From positions 23,883 to 63,695 of the forward strand of contig DTSX01000112.1 of assembly GCA_012965065.1 (NCBI GenBank): DNA of 39,813 nucleotides, read 5' to 3'. A program made the position numbers and the translations under genes. The notes under the pieces were generated by a model. The model did not search any database and had not been told where the DNA came from. It was given only the letters and a program-made list of their open reading frames with translations. Origin of the DNA: Gammaproteobacteria bacterium. GTDB taxonomy: Bacteria > Pseudomonadota > Gammaproteobacteria > Steroidobacterales > UBA11654. This document shows positions 1 through 10,196 of this stretch, in pieces (positions within the stretch are counted from its first letter, which is position 1; each line of letters opens with the position of its first letter).

Positions 1-1736
1 CCAAACTGTTTCATTCTTTTTTTGCCTTTTTTTTGTTTTTCTAGTAATTTTTTTTTGCGAGTGACATCTCCACCATACAGTTTAGCTGTAACGTTCTTGC
101 GAAAGGGTTTCACGTTGCCTCGTGCAATTACTTTTGAGCCGATCACAGCCTGAAGTGCCACCTCAAACATCTGTCTTGGGATCAATTTGGTCAGACGTTC
201 GATGATTTTGCGACCTTGATAGTGTGCCTTATCCCTGTGGAGAATGGTGGAAAAGGCATCCACTTTTTCCCGATTGACTAAAATATCCAAACGGACCAGA
301 TTATTCTGTTGAAATCTAAGAAAACTATAATCAAAAGAGGCATAACCCTTGGAAACTGATTTTAATTGGTCAAAAAAATCAAGCACAACTTCTGCCAGTG
401 GCAGTTCGTAATCAAGGACAACCTGGCGACCTAGATATTGCAATCGTTGCTGGGACCCCCTTCTGCTTTGGCATAATTGTATGACATTGCCAATGTAGGC
501 AGGAGGGACCAAAATGGTTGCTTTGATGATCGGTTCACGAATTTCCTTTACCTGGCTCATCCCTGGCAAGGAGTCGGGATTGTCAATTCTAAGAACCTCG
601 TTACCGGTTGTTAAAACTTCGTAAACTACAGTTGGTGAGGTTGTTATCAATTTAAGACTGTATTCACGTTCCAGCCGTTCTTGAACAATTTCCATGTGCA
701 ACATCCCCAAAAAACCACATCGAAAACCAATACCCAGTGCCGAAGAATTCTCGGGTTCAAAATACAAAGATGCATCGTTCAATTTGAGTTTTTCCAATGC
801 TTCTCTAAATGCCTGAAGATCTTCCGATACAGACGGGTACAAACCAGAAAAAACCCTGGGTTGGATCGTCTTAAAACCTGACAATGCCGAAAAACTAGGG
901 TTGCTTGTGCTGGTAATGGTACCACCAACCGGAGCTCCGTAGATGTCCTTAATTCCAGCAATCACAAAACCTACTTCACCGGCAGATAAACACTCTCTGT
1001 TCTCGCTTTTAGGGGTAAAAACACCCACTGAGTTGACTGTATACTCATTACCCGTTGACATTACCGTTATTCTGTCGCCTCTGCTAAGCACACCATTCTT
1101 AATCCTTAACAACGATACAACGCCAACATACCGATCAAACCACGAATCAATAATCAGAGCTTGAAGACGGTCTTTTACATTACCGCTTGGGGCCGGAATG
1201 AATTCAACAATCTGTTTCATCAATAGTTCTATCCCCTCCCCCGTTTTGGCACTGATGAGTGTTGCATTGTTGGTATCGATACCAATGATCTCATTGATAT
1301 CCTTTATCACTTTTTCAGGATCGGCCGCAGGAAGATCGATTTTGTTGATCACAGGTAAAATCTCTAAGCCTTGTTCAATTGCACTGTAACAATTAGCAAC
1401 AGTTTGCGCTTCAACGCCTTGAGCGGCATCAACTACGAGCAAGGCGCCCTCACAAGCGGCCAATGATCTGGAAACTTCGTATGAAAAATCAACATGCCCA
1501 GGGGTATCAATAAGATTAAAGATATGCGGATCCTGATCTTTTGACGTGTACCTTAGAGCAGCGCTTTGGGCTTTAATGGTAATCCCTCTTTCCCGCTCCA
1601 AATCCATTGTGTCCAGTACTTGATTGCTCATCTCACGCTCATCCAGCCCCCCACAAAGTTGGATCAACCTATCTGCCAGGGTTGATTTGCCATGATCTAT
1701 ATGTGCAACAATTGAAAAATTCCGAATATGGTTCAT
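1..1736 (-). CDS. lepA: Elongation factor 4 (LepA), 3' end truncated by the window edge
   Basis: Manual minus-strand translation from ATG at 1736: [30 protein letters not shown]... to ...[22 protein letters not shown] at the edge; G1 motif and LepA C-terminal Lys-rich motif present. Missing from the ORF track because there is no stop in the window. Confidence 0.97.
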   Translation of the reverse strand, partial: MNHIRNFSIVAHIDHGKSTLADRLIQLCGGLDEREMSNQVLDTMDLERERGITIKAQSAALRYTSKDQDPHIFNLIDTPGHVDFSYEVSRSLAACEGALLVVDAAQGVEAQTVANCYSAIEQGLEILPVINKIDLPAADPEKVIKDINEIIGIDTNNATLISAKTGEGIELLMKQIVEFIPAPSGNVKDRLQALIIDSWFDRYVGVVSLLRIKNGVLSRGDRITVMSTGNEYTVNSVGVFTPKSENRECLSAGEVGFVIAGIKDIYGAPVGGTITSTSNPSFSALSGFKTIQPRVFSGLYPSVSEDLQAFREALEKLKLNDASLYFEPENSSALGIGFRCGFLGMLHMEIVQERLEREYSLKLITTSPTVVYEVLTTGNEVLRIDNPDSLPGMSQVKEIREPIIKATILVPPAYIGNVIQLCQSRRGSQQRLQYLGRQVVLDYELPLAEVVLDFFDQLKSVSKGYASFDYSFLRFQQNNLVRLDILVNREKVDAFSTILHRDKAHYQGRKIIERLTKLIPRQMFEVALQAVIGSKVIARGNVKPFRKNVTAKLYGGDVTRKKKLLEKQKKGKKRMKQF

Positions 1737-1999
1737 TTCAGTAGAAATCCCTCTTCTGTACCTATGATTTGAACAACGATGCTCCGATGATCTTGGTTGT
1801 CAATCTTCAATGGATTGGCGAACATTTCTATCAACACAGGATCTTGGAGCGAAAGTATTTCCTCAAAACAGGCTCTTTCAGCTTCATTGGCTTTTTGATA
1901 ATAGTTCTCAAAGTATGACAACAACAAATGATCCAACTCTTTTGTGCCTCTTCGACATCTCCATCTAATCTTAGATAATTGGATGGAGCGGGAACTCAT
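1733..1999 (-). CDS. sdhE: SdhE-type FAD assembly factor of succinate dehydrogenase (DUF339/YgfY)
   Basis: [32 protein letters not shown] with RGxxELD motif; start taken at 1999 rather than the track start 2101, which lies inside sdhB. Adjacent to sdhB. Confidence 0.9.
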   Translation of the reverse strand: MSSRSIQLSKIRWRCRRGTKELDHLLLSYFENYYQKANEAERACFEEILSLQDPVLIEMFANPLKIDNQDHRSIVVQIIGTEEGFLLK

Positions 2000-2781
2000 T
2001 ATAAATCTCGGGTCGCAATCATTCTCTTGATCTCTGCGATTGCTTGACCGGGATTCAAATCTTTTGGACAGGCGAACGAGCAGTTCATTATGGTGTGACA
2101 ACGATACAATTTTGCTGAATCATTCAGTTCCTTTAGCCGCTCATCGGTTGCTTCGTCCCGACTGTCTTGCAACCAGCGATAAGCTGCCAACAATGCTGCA
2201 GGTCCCAGAAATTTATCACCATTCCACCAGTAACTTGGGCAACTGGTCGAGCAGCAAGCACAAAGAATGCAGGCAGAGGGTTGGTCAATCTTTTCTTGTT
2301 GTTCTTTGGTTTGATGGCGTTCCTTTCCTTCTGGTTGCGAAGAATTTGTTTTCAGCCATGGCTCCACAGCTGCATATTGATCGTAAAAATCAGACATATC
2401 TACGACCAAATCCTTAACCACTTTCATGTGTGGCAAAGGAAAAACCCGGACATCGCCTTTTAAATCATTGATGCTTTGCGTGCAGGCCAAGCCATTAACC
2501 CCGTTGATATTGAAAGAGCAAGATCCACAAATGCCCTCGCGGCATGAACGACGGAATGACAAAGATGGATCTGTGGTTGACTTGATCTCAATTAACGCAT
2601 CCAACACCATTGGACCACACTCATCGAGATCAATTTCGAAAGTATCAAAAGTGGGATTCTCATCGGTTGCAGGATCGTAACGGTAAACAATGAACTTTTT
2701 TGTATTGCCTGCCTTTTGAGGCAGAGTCACGGTCTTCCCTTTTTTCACTTTTGAATTCTGAGGTAAGATAAATTCTGCCAT
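1999..2781 (-). CDS. sdhB: Succinate dehydrogenase iron-sulfur subunit
   Basis: Fe-S cysteine motifs [38 protein letters not shown] and [18 protein letters not shown]. Confidence 0.97.
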   Translation of the reverse strand: MAEFILPQNSKVKKGKTVTLPQKAGNTKKFIVYRYDPATDENPTFDTFEIDLDECGPMVLDALIEIKSTTDPSLSFRRSCREGICGSCSFNINGVNGLACTQSINDLKGDVRVFPLPHMKVVKDLVVDMSDFYDQYAAVEPWLKTNSSQPEGKERHQTKEQQEKIDQPSACILCACCSTSCPSYWWNGDKFLGPAALLAAYRWLQDSRDEATDERLKELNDSAKLYRCHTIMNCSFACPKDLNPGQAIAEIKRMIATRDL

Positions 2782-2794
2782 CGTTCAGCTCCGA

Positions 2795-4582
2795 TTAATA
2801 CACTCTAGTTTTTAAAGGAATTGACTCAATTTCATCTGTCCTGGTATCCAGTTTCACAGGCTGAGAGTCTATTCTAGTGGTGTTGTCATCATTGAGCCAG
2901 CCGAGACTGTGTTTCAGCCAATTTTCATCGTCTCTTTCAGGAAAATCATCCCGTGCATGGGCACCTCGGGTTTCTTCGCGCTTCAGGGCACATTGCATCG
3001 TAATCATGGCCTGTCCCAGGAGATTTTCTAATTCAAATGTCTCAATCAAATCGGTGTTCCATATAAGCCCTTTATCAGAAACTGAAACAGCGTTGAAGGA
3101 CTCTAAAGTAGTTGCCAGTTTCTCAATGCCCTTCTTCAATGTTTTTTCGGTCCGAAAAACACCCGCATGATTTTGCATTATGAGTTGCATTTCATTCCTT
3201 ATTTCAGCCGTGGGTTTACCGCCATCTGCAAAACGAATTTTGTCAAATTTTGCAATAATTCTCTCAGAGGCTTCGGCAGGTAAATTAGAATGCTTTTGGT
3301 TAGCTGAAATTGTATCCGCACACTGCCTAGCTGCTGCTCTGCCGAAAATCACAAGATCAAGCAATGAATTAGAACCAAGCCGGTTGGCGCCATGAACGGA
3401 CACGGAAGCGCCCTCTCCCACTGCCATCAGCCCGGCAACAACTTCAATGTTTCCCTCTTGGTTTTTGGTAATGGCTTCAGTATCAACATTGGTTGGAATT
3501 CCTCCCATGTTGTAGTGAACGGTTGGAATAATAGGTATTGGTTCTTTGGTAACATCAACCCCTGCAAAGATTCTAGCTGTTTCTGCTATTCCTGGCAGTC
3601 TTTCATCAATCACCTTGGGATCTAAATGTTGCAAATTTAAGTTCATTTTATCTTTATTTTCACCAATCCCTCGACCCTCTAAAATCTCAATCGTGATTGA
3701 CCGACTCACCACATCTCTGGAGGCGAGATCTTTTGTATTTGGTGCGTATTTTTCCATAAAACGCTCGCCATCCGAATTGGTAAGATAACCCCCTTCTCCA
3801 CGAGCGCCTTCTGTAATTAAACACCCCACTCCATATATGCCGGTTGGGTGAAATTGAACAAATTCCATATCCTGCAAAGGGAGACCTGCTCTCAAAGCCA
3901 TTCCAGATCCGTCACCGGTGCAAGTGTGTGCTGCAGTGCAAGAAAAATAGGTTCTGCCATGCCCACCGGTGGCAAGGATCACTTTATGTGTTCTAAAACG
4001 GTGTAATTTACCGGTTGCCATTTCCAGTGCGATAAGACCTCTGCATCTGCCTTGCTCCATAATCAGTTCAAGGGCAAAAAACTCAATGAAAAATTCGGCT
4101 CTGTTTTTGATGGATTGTTGATAGAGCGTGTGCAACATGGCGTGTCCCGTTCTATCTGCAGCTGCACAAGTTCTTTGTGCTATGCCTTCGCCAAAGTGCG
4201 TTGTCATCCCTCCAAAAGCCCGTTGGTAAATTTTCCCATCAGTGGTTCTGGAAAACGGTATGCCATACCTTTCCAACTCCAAAACTGCTGAAGTCGCCTC
4301 TTTGCACATGAATGCAATCGCATCTTGATCCCCCAACCAATCCGAACCTTTTACGGTATCGTACATGTGCCAACGCCAATCATCTTCTCCCATATTACCC
4401 AGTGCTGCACTGATACCACCCTGGGCTGCAACCGTATGACTTCTTGTCGGAAATACTTTGGTAATGCAAGCGGTGGACAGTCCTGCTTCGACCAATCCTA
4501 AAGTTGCCCTCAAACCTGCACCGCCGGCACCAACGACGACAACGTCATAAGTATGATCAACCAATTCGTATTCTTTATTCAT
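2795..4582 (-). CDS. sdhA: Succinate dehydrogenase flavoprotein subunit
   Basis: [19 protein letters not shown] motif; [41 protein letters not shown]. Confidence 0.98.
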   Translation of the reverse strand: MNKEYELVDHTYDVVVVGAGGAGLRATLGLVEAGLSTACITKVFPTRSHTVAAQGGISAALGNMGEDDWRWHMYDTVKGSDWLGDQDAIAFMCKEATSAVLELERYGIPFSRTTDGKIYQRAFGGMTTHFGEGIAQRTCAAADRTGHAMLHTLYQQSIKNRAEFFIEFFALELIMEQGRCRGLIALEMATGKLHRFRTHKVILATGGHGRTYFSCTAAHTCTGDGSGMALRAGLPLQDMEFVQFHPTGIYGVGCLITEGARGEGGYLTNSDGERFMEKYAPNTKDLASRDVVSRSITIEILEGRGIGENKDKMNLNLQHLDPKVIDERLPGIAETARIFAGVDVTKEPIPIIPTVHYNMGGIPTNVDTEAITKNQEGNIEVVAGLMAVGEGASVSVHGANRLGSNSLLDLVIFGRAAARQCADTISANQKHSNLPAEASERIIAKFDKIRFADGGKPTAEIRNEMQLIMQNHAGVFRTEKTLKKGIEKLATTLESFNAVSVSDKGLIWNTDLIETFELENLLGQAMITMQCALKREETRGAHARDDFPERDDENWLKHSLGWLNDDNTTRIDSQPVKLDTRTDEIESIPLKTRVY

Positions 4583-4606
4583 AAAAGATGCTTATCCAAC
4601 CTGCAC

Positions 4607-5017
4607 TCAAACCGGTGAAGCTCCACCACCTTTAATGATGCAACCGATGGCGACAAAAGAAATAACCACCACCATTACTCTCAGAAACCTTAAGAGATAA
4701 AGGGTGTAGGTTCTCAACCGTTCTGTAGCAACGTAATCCTCAAGCACCGTTTGTACCCCAAGTTCTGCGTGATAAATAGCATAAAGTGACAACAACAACA
4801 AAATAATAGCGTTGAGAGGATCCGAAGCCCAAGCAAAGACCTCGGGATGGTCAAAACTAGTTAAGACAAAAAGCAACTGGTAGACAAACCATAAACCAAG
4901 GATAACTATCGCTATGGATGTGATTCGTTGACTGACCCAATGTTGTCGGGCGTGTTCAAATGGTGCAAGACATAGTAATTTTAAAAACATGTGAAGGATG
5001 TTCATCGCTTTATCCAA
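4607..5017 (-). CDS. sdhD: Succinate dehydrogenase membrane anchor subunit
   Basis: Three predicted TM segments; YHAELGVQTVLEDYV resembles the SdhD heme-ligand region; lies between sdhC and sdhA. Confidence 0.85.
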   Translation of the reverse strand: MDKAMNILHMFLKLLCLAPFEHARQHWVSQRITSIAIVILGLWFVYQLLFVLTSFDHPEVFAWASDPLNAIILLLLSLYAIYHAELGVQTVLEDYVATERLRTYTLYLLRFLRVMVVVISFVAIGCIIKGGGASPV

Positions 5018-5399
5018 ATCTAGTTAGCAGGCAATACCAAAATAAAGCGGTAAGAATTACCGATAAGAAAACAACCAACAAACCAGTCAACTTGACTTGG
5101 GATTCCTCAAAACCCTTGCCAATGTCCCATAGCAAATGGCGTATTCCATTTAGAAAATGATAAAAGAAAGATAAACTGACTAAAACCCAGATAATGACCA
5201 AAATATTGGTTGAAAAAAAGCTTCTAACCCCTACATACGTATCGCCTCCTAGTGCTATAGATCCTAACCATATTGCAAAATCGAATGCGGCTAAAAAAAG
5301 CACCAAGCCTGAGAGCCTGTGGAGAATTGATAAGGTGCTTGTTATCTGCCATCGATAAATACTTAAATGTGGAGATAAGGGTTGCTTTTTATCGTTCAT
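5010..5399 (-). CDS. sdhC: Succinate dehydrogenase cytochrome b556 subunit
   Basis: LSPHLSIYRWQITSTLSILHRLSGLVL and HFLNGIRHLLWDIG SdhC signatures. Confidence 0.93.
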   Translation of the reverse strand: MNDKKQPLSPHLSIYRWQITSTLSILHRLSGLVLFLAAFDFAIWLGSIALGGDTYVGVRSFFSTNILVIIWVLVSLSFFYHFLNGIRHLLWDIGKGFEESQVKLTGLLVVFLSVILTALFWYCLLTRFG

Positions 5400-5406
5400 A
5401 TTTTTG

Positions 5407-5428
5407 TATGTACATATATATGTACATA
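5407..5428. promoter_or_regulatory. 22-bp perfect palindrome TATGTACATATATATGTACATA in the sdhC/ygfZ divergent intergenic region; candidate operator
   Basis: Read directly: the sequence equals its reverse complement over 22 nt, 8 bp from the sdhC start codon. Confidence 0.5.
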
Positions 5429-5490
5429 TACATGAATTATACTTAATAATATTTTTTCAAACATGTATTTTCATCCATCTAGTAATTGCA

Positions 5491-6357
5491 ATGGGACTTA
5501 TTAAGCAAACCACAAAACTTGACCATTTAGGCATAATCGAATTGCAGGGTAACGATTCAGCAGAATTCCTGCAAGGACAGATGACTCAGGATATTTATTC
5601 AATCGAAGATTCCAAAGCAGCATTAACTTCGATCCTCAACCCTCAGGGAAGAATTATCTCCACAGCCTTCATTTTTAAATGGGGGGAGTCGTTTATTTTA
5701 ATGGTCAGCAATGAGGTAAGAGATAAGCTAATTGCCTGGCTGAGTCGTTTTATTTTAAGATCCGAGGTACAAATAACACAATCGGAAGATTGTGTATTTG
5801 GGCTTAACCAAGAAAATGCCAGAAAACTATGTGTTGCATTGAATATTGACAGCAAAGACGTCAGTTTTGAATCCGATGCATCGTGTCTAAAAATCATTGA
5901 GGCTGATGACGAAAGGGCTTTTTTGGTAAGTAGATCAGAAAATTTTTTAGACAACCTCTCTATTTCTACCCTTGCAACCAAGGATTGGAAAATGGCTGAT
6001 ATAAATGCTGGTATCCCGACAATCTATAGGGAAAATATTGAGAAATTTATTCCTCAAATGGTCAATTTAGATCTAATCAATGGGATTAGTTTTAGTAAGG
6101 GATGTTATACCGGTCAAGAAATAGTTGCTAGAGTCCAACACAAAGGTAAAGTCAAACAAAGAATGTTTCACATTACTGGTAAGGCGAGTAACAAAAAAAT
6201 TGATCCAGGCACTGCCATTCTTTTTGAAGATACCAAGGTCGGTACGGTTATTGAATCTTTAGAAGACAATGGTCAAATGCATGCATTGGGAGTGATTAAA
6301 AATGATGCATCCAAAAAGAGATTGGTTGTAGACGGAACGGAGATAAAATTATATTAG
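5491..6357 (+). CDS. ygfZ: YgfZ/GcvT-like folate-binding Fe-S cluster maintenance protein
   Basis: KGCYTGQEIVARVQHKGKVKQRMF signature; likely start MGLIKQTTKLDHLGII at 5491 rather than 5404 in the track. Confidence 0.9.
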   Translation: MGLIKQTTKLDHLGIIELQGNDSAEFLQGQMTQDIYSIEDSKAALTSILNPQGRIISTAFIFKWGESFILMVSNEVRDKLIAWLSRFILRSEVQITQSEDCVFGLNQENARKLCVALNIDSKDVSFESDASCLKIIEADDERAFLVSRSENFLDNLSISTLATKDWKMADINAGIPTIYRENIEKFIPQMVNLDLINGISFSKGCYTGQEIVARVQHKGKVKQRMFHITGKASNKKIDPGTAILFEDTKVGTVIESLEDNGQMHALGVIKNDASKKRLVVDGTEIKLY

Positions 6358-6369
6358 AAGAATGGGAGG

Positions 6370-7860
6370 TTACTTCTCCCTCATCTGTGGGAAGAACAAC
6401 ACGTCCCTAATTGATGGGCTATCCGTTAAAAACATCACCAATCTGTCAATACCAACACCTAGTCCTGCTGTAGGTGGCAATCCATACTCAAGTGCTTGGA
6501 TGTAGTCCTCATCGTAAACCATAGCTTCTTCATCGCCACTTTCCCTCTGTTGTACCTGTAAGTTAAAACGCTCGGCTTGTTCGTCTGGATCGTTTAATTC
6601 CTGAAAACCATTGGCTAATTCCCGGCCAGCAACAAAGAATTCAAAACGGTCCACAAGCCAAGGATCTTCATCGTTTCCTCGCGACAAGGGAGAAACTTCC
6701 TTCGGATAGTCTGTGATAAATGTTGGTTGGGCAAGATTGCCTTCAACTGTTTTTTCAAAGATTTCCAACAACAATTTCCCCGAGCCCTGACCCTGCTTGA
6801 CCTCAATACCAAGATCGGCACATACTTTGGTTAAATAATCCTTATCTCTCAGTAAATCGACATCTAGATTTGGGTTGTGAGCTAGAACTGAATCCTCCAA
6901 TGTCACCCTTTGGAAAGGTTTTGATACATCGTAGTCGTTGCCTTGATAACGAACGGTATCGCTTCCCTTGATCTCCAAGGCAATTTGAAAAATCATGTCT
7001 TCCAGCAAGTCCATAATATCCTCGGCGGAACAATATGCCATGTACAGTTCAAGCATCGTAAATTCAGGATTGTGTTGGGTTGAAACACCTTCATTTCTAA
7101 AACATCGGTTGATTTCAAAAATTCGGTCAAAACCCCCAACGACGAGTCGTTTCAAATACAATTCCGGTGCAATTCTGAGGTAAAAATCTCTGTCCAGGGC
7201 ATTGTGATGCGTGACAAATGGCCTCGCCACCGCTCCACCAGGAATGGGATGCATCATCGGTGTCTCCACCTCAAGGATTTTTCGATCGCTTAAATAATTT
7301 CTCATTTTGGAAATAATTTTCGATCGGGTCTTAAAAACATCCTGACTATCCTGGGACATAATTAAGTCAAGGTATCGCTGGCGGTACCTTATTTCTGTAT
7401 CGGTTAGACCATGGTATTTCTCAGGCAAGGGTCTCAAGGACTTGGTTAGCAGTTCCAACTCCATCACATTAATGGTCAGTTCGTCGGTTTTTGTTTTAAA
7501 CAAAGGTCCTTTGACCCAGATAATATCTCCGACATCCAGGGTTTTAAATTGATCGTAGGTCTCCGGGGATAATTTCGAAGAACTTAAGAATATCTGGATC
7601 TCGCCTGTACCGTCTTTTATTTTAGAGAAGCTGGATTTTCCCATGACCCTTTTGGCCATCATCCGGCCAGCAACCATGATTTCTTTATTTCTTGATTGCA
7701 GGTCTTCTCCGGTAAGAGAGGCAAATTGTTCCTGCAGATCCTGGGCATAAGCATCGATCTCCAGTCCTCTTGGGTAGTTAAAACCACCTTCCCTCAGGGA
7801 CTCCAGTTTTTTTCTCCTTTCTAGAATTAGTTTGTTTTGATCGTTGGTATTGTCAGTCAT
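6370..7860 (-). CDS. lysS: Lysyl-tRNA synthetase, class II
   Basis: RFRNEGVSTQHNPEFTMLELYMAY motif 2, GLGVGIDRLVMFLTDSPSIRDVLFFP motif 3; start taken at MTDNTNDQNK (7860), since the track start 7908 overlaps prfB. Confidence 0.97.
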   Translation of the reverse strand: MTDNTNDQNKLILERRKKLESLREGGFNYPRGLEIDAYAQDLQEQFASLTGEDLQSRNKEIMVAGRMMAKRVMGKSSFSKIKDGTGEIQIFLSSSKLSPETYDQFKTLDVGDIIWVKGPLFKTKTDELTINVMELELLTKSLRPLPEKYHGLTDTEIRYRQRYLDLIMSQDSQDVFKTRSKIISKMRNYLSDRKILEVETPMMHPIPGGAVARPFVTHHNALDRDFYLRIAPELYLKRLVVGGFDRIFEINRCFRNEGVSTQHNPEFTMLELYMAYCSAEDIMDLLEDMIFQIALEIKGSDTVRYQGNDYDVSKPFQRVTLEDSVLAHNPNLDVDLLRDKDYLTKVCADLGIEVKQGQGSGKLLLEIFEKTVEGNLAQPTFITDYPKEVSPLSRGNDEDPWLVDRFEFFVAGRELANGFQELNDPDEQAERFNLQVQQRESGDEEAMVYDEDYIQALEYGLPPTAGLGVGIDRLVMFLTDSPSIRDVLFFPQMREK

Positions 7861-7879
7861 GGTGAATCCAAAATATTTT

Positions 7880-8975
7880 CTACAAACCTTGTTTGAGACT
7901 GGCTTCAAGAAATTTATTGATATCTCCGTTCAGTATAGCTTCTGGATTGCTGGATTCAATTTGGGTTCTTAAATCTTTAACCCGAGATTGATCAAGAACG
8001 TAAGACCGTATTTGACTGCCCCAGCCTATGTCTGCTTTGGTTTCCTCTAAGGCTTGAGCTTGTTCTTGTCTCTTTTGTTTTTCCAATTCAAACAACCGGG
8101 CTCGTATTTGTTTCATTGCAGTGGCCTTGTTCTTGTGTTGAGACCGGTCGTTCTGGCATTGAACAACCGTTCCCGTTGGCAAGTGGGTGATTCGAACTGC
8201 AGATTCTGTGGTGTTAACGTGTTGACCACCAGCGCCACTGGCACGATAAACATCAATACGCAGATCTGATGGATCAATCTCAACGTCAAAATCATCTTCA
8301 ATTTCAGGTGAGACAAATACTGCGGCAAATGAAGTATGCCTTCGGTTCCCAGAATCAAATGGTGATTTTCTGACCAATCTATGCACGCCGGTTTCCGTTC
8401 TCAGCCAACCGTAAGCAAATTCTCCCGCTACATGGATGGTTGCACTTTTGATTCCTGCCACTTCCCCAGGAGAGATTTCTATTAATTCAGCTGAGAAATT
8501 ATTGGACTCGCACCATTTCATATACATTCTCAGCAACATATTCGCCCAATCTTGAGCCTCAGTCCCCCCGGAACCGGCTTGGACATCGAGGAAGGAATTC
8601 GAAGTATCCATTTCATGTCTGAACATTCGTTGGATTTCCAATTGGCTGATCTCAGCATCAAATGCTTTGACATCGTTTGTCAAATCATTCAGTGTTTTTT
8701 GATCGTCCTCACTGATTGCGAGTTCCAACAGTATCGAGGCGTCCTCCAAATTACTTGAGAACGTTTCAAGTGTAGAAAGGGTTTTTTCGAGCCTCGCCCG
8801 CTCTTGATTGAGATTGCGTGTCAGTTCCCTGTTCTCCCATATATCAGGGTCGTTAAGGGTCTCCAGTATCTCATTTAGGCGTTCTGACTTTTTGTCAAAG
8901 TCAAAGGTACCCCCTAAGGGCGTTGAAGCGTTCCTTTAATTCATCAATCGCTAATTTAATCTGTGTTTCATCCAC
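7880..8975 (-). CDS. prfB: Peptide chain release factor 2, with in-frame UGA and programmed +1 frameshift
   Basis: GGQ motif GAGGQHVN and SPFDSG motif. Upstream zero-frame GTG at 8975: (M)[23 protein letters not shown] then TGA (8901-8903) in CTTAGGGGGTACCTTTGAC, followed by +1 frame [13 protein letters not shown]... Confidence 0.95.
8900..8918 (-). promoter_or_regulatory. prfB programmed +1 frameshift site (internal Shine-Dalgarno-like AGGGGG + CUU UGA C)
   Basis: Minus strand CTTAGGGGGTACCTTTGAC closely matches the canonical RF2 recoding site. Confidence 0.95.
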
Positions 8976-8994
8976 CCCAAAATCCTCTGTCTTT

Positions 8995-9666
8995 CTAATC
9001 TATTATGTCAAACTTTGCCCGCAAATCTTTGAACTGCTCAATATAATCCTCTCGCTTTCCATAAAATACCTGAGGCCCATGTTTTTCTACAGCAATTGCG
9101 ATTACAACTTGAGATACAGGCATTTGAGTTCTTTCTTCAAACATGACTGCGTATGCAGCCGACTGCATGAAGTAAGCATCAATCCAATCCACTCTCTTGG
9201 GTTTAGAACTGGTTTTAAAATCAATGACAGATAAAACACCGTCCCACTCCGCTACCAAATCGACGGTTCCACCCACTCTGAGTGCGTTGCTGTACAGAGG
9301 GGCTTCAATGGCTTTGACTGTGCCCACGTGTTTGTCTAATTCTTCTGCCAATTGATTAAACATTTCTCCAATGAGTGGCATTTCTTCCTCGAAGAGGCTG
9401 CTTTGTGAAACCAATTCATTCCGAAGGTACAATTCTGCCAGTTTGTGAACTTTAGTACCTCGGGTGGTAGCCGCCTTGGTTATTTTATTTGCCGCTTCCT
9501 CCCCCACTCTCAGGCGCCAAGCTTGAATGGCTTCCCTAGAGAGAAGTCCAGTAATGGTCGTTACGGAAGGGTAGCGATCGCCTTCAGGTGTTTCATAAAA
9601 CCGTTTGCTATTGCCAGTAACGGTCTTAAGCTGAAAGAGCTCAACTAATTCGTGTTTGAATTTCAT
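8995..9666 (-). CDS. PD-(D/E)XK superfamily exonuclease, phage/MGME1-like
   Basis: PSVTTITGLL; TRGTKVHKLAELYL; RVGGTVDLVAEWDGVLSVIDFKTSSKPK (D-x(n)-D-x-K); YFMQSAAYAVMFEE (QxxxY). Confidence 0.75.
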   Translation of the reverse strand: MKFKHELVELFQLKTVTGNSKRFYETPEGDRYPSVTTITGLLSREAIQAWRLRVGEEAANKITKAATTRGTKVHKLAELYLRNELVSQSSLFEEEMPLIGEMFNQLAEELDKHVGTVKAIEAPLYSNALRVGGTVDLVAEWDGVLSVIDFKTSSKPKRVDWIDAYFMQSAAYAVMFEERTQMPVSQVVIAIAVEKHGPQVFYGKREDYIEQFKDLRAKFDIID

Positions 9667-9736
9667 TACTTACTGATTTGTTTAATCATGAATTATAATC
9701 AATCGGGAGAATACGTAATCATAAATGATTTTTTAA

Positions 9737-10093
9737 ATGAAAGAGACATATAACTCACTTATAGAATCAGTTGGTAGTGGAAAAATTCAATACCAGGGCA
9801 AGTGGTATGAAGAGAGTTTAATCATAGGTATTGATAAGATTATTTACCCATGGAAACACCCTGGTGTTGCAGATTTGGAAGTGAGTGATTTTGAGTCAGC
9901 TTTTGAAGGCAACACCGAAGTTATATTGCTAGGGACAGGAAGGAAACAAGTCTTTCCAGACACACACCTCGTCACCAAGATCCTGAAAAGAGGAGTTGGC
10001 ATTGAAGTGATGGATTCGAAAAGTGCCTGTCGAACATTCAATCTGCTTGTGTCTGAATATCGCCGACCATTGGCTATGTTGATGTTGGAGTAG
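9737..10093 (+). CDS. Mth938/DUF498 (NDUFAF3-like) domain protein
   Basis: LIIGIDKIIYPWK...VILLGTGRKQVFP...GVGIEVMDSKSACRTFNLLVSEYRRPLAMLML resembles the Mth938 fold family. Confidence 0.8.
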   Translation: MKETYNSLIESVGSGKIQYQGKWYEESLIIGIDKIIYPWKHPGVADLEVSDFESAFEGNTEVILLGTGRKQVFPDTHLVTKILKRGVGIEVMDSKSACRTFNLLVSEYRRPLAMLMLE

Positions 10094-10106
10094 GATTACC
10101 TTTTTC

Positions 10107-10196
10107 TTATTTTTTTCCAGTTAAGCGAGAAATTATAAAATAAATCGCCAACGCAACTGCAAGGATTAACAATATTCTCAGCAGTCCGACAGACAT
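10107..10196 (-). CDS. Putative 29-aa single-TM small protein overlapping the yqaA stop (TAATG)
   Basis: Manual translation MSVGLLRILLILAVALAIYFIISRLTGKK*; hydrophobic helix plus basic tail; ATG shares a base with the yqaA TAA. Confidence 0.45.
   Translation of the reverse strand: MSVGLLRILLILAVALAIYFIISRLTGKK

Noticed and set aside
1-60. Long T-rich tracts near the left edge
   Set aside because: Explained by Lys codons of the LepA C-terminal [17 protein letters not shown] segment on the minus strand.
681-1389. Short ORFs on both strands (66, 60, 73 and 63 aa)
   Set aside because: All lie inside lepA, which translates continuously on the minus strand across this interval.
2040-2417. 125-aa plus-strand ORF
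   Set aside because: Antisense shadow of sdhB.
6364-6380. GGGAG-N7-CTCCC hairpin between convergent ygfZ and lysS
   Set aside because: Only a 5-bp stem without a T-tract; too weak to call a terminator.
8054-8358. 71-aa plus and 81-aa minus ORFs
   Set aside because: Alternative frames of prfB.
9717-9730. AATCAT-AA-ATGATT followed by T-run upstream of the Mth938 gene
   Set aside because: Loop too short to form a stable hairpin and located at the start codon; not supportable as terminator or operator.
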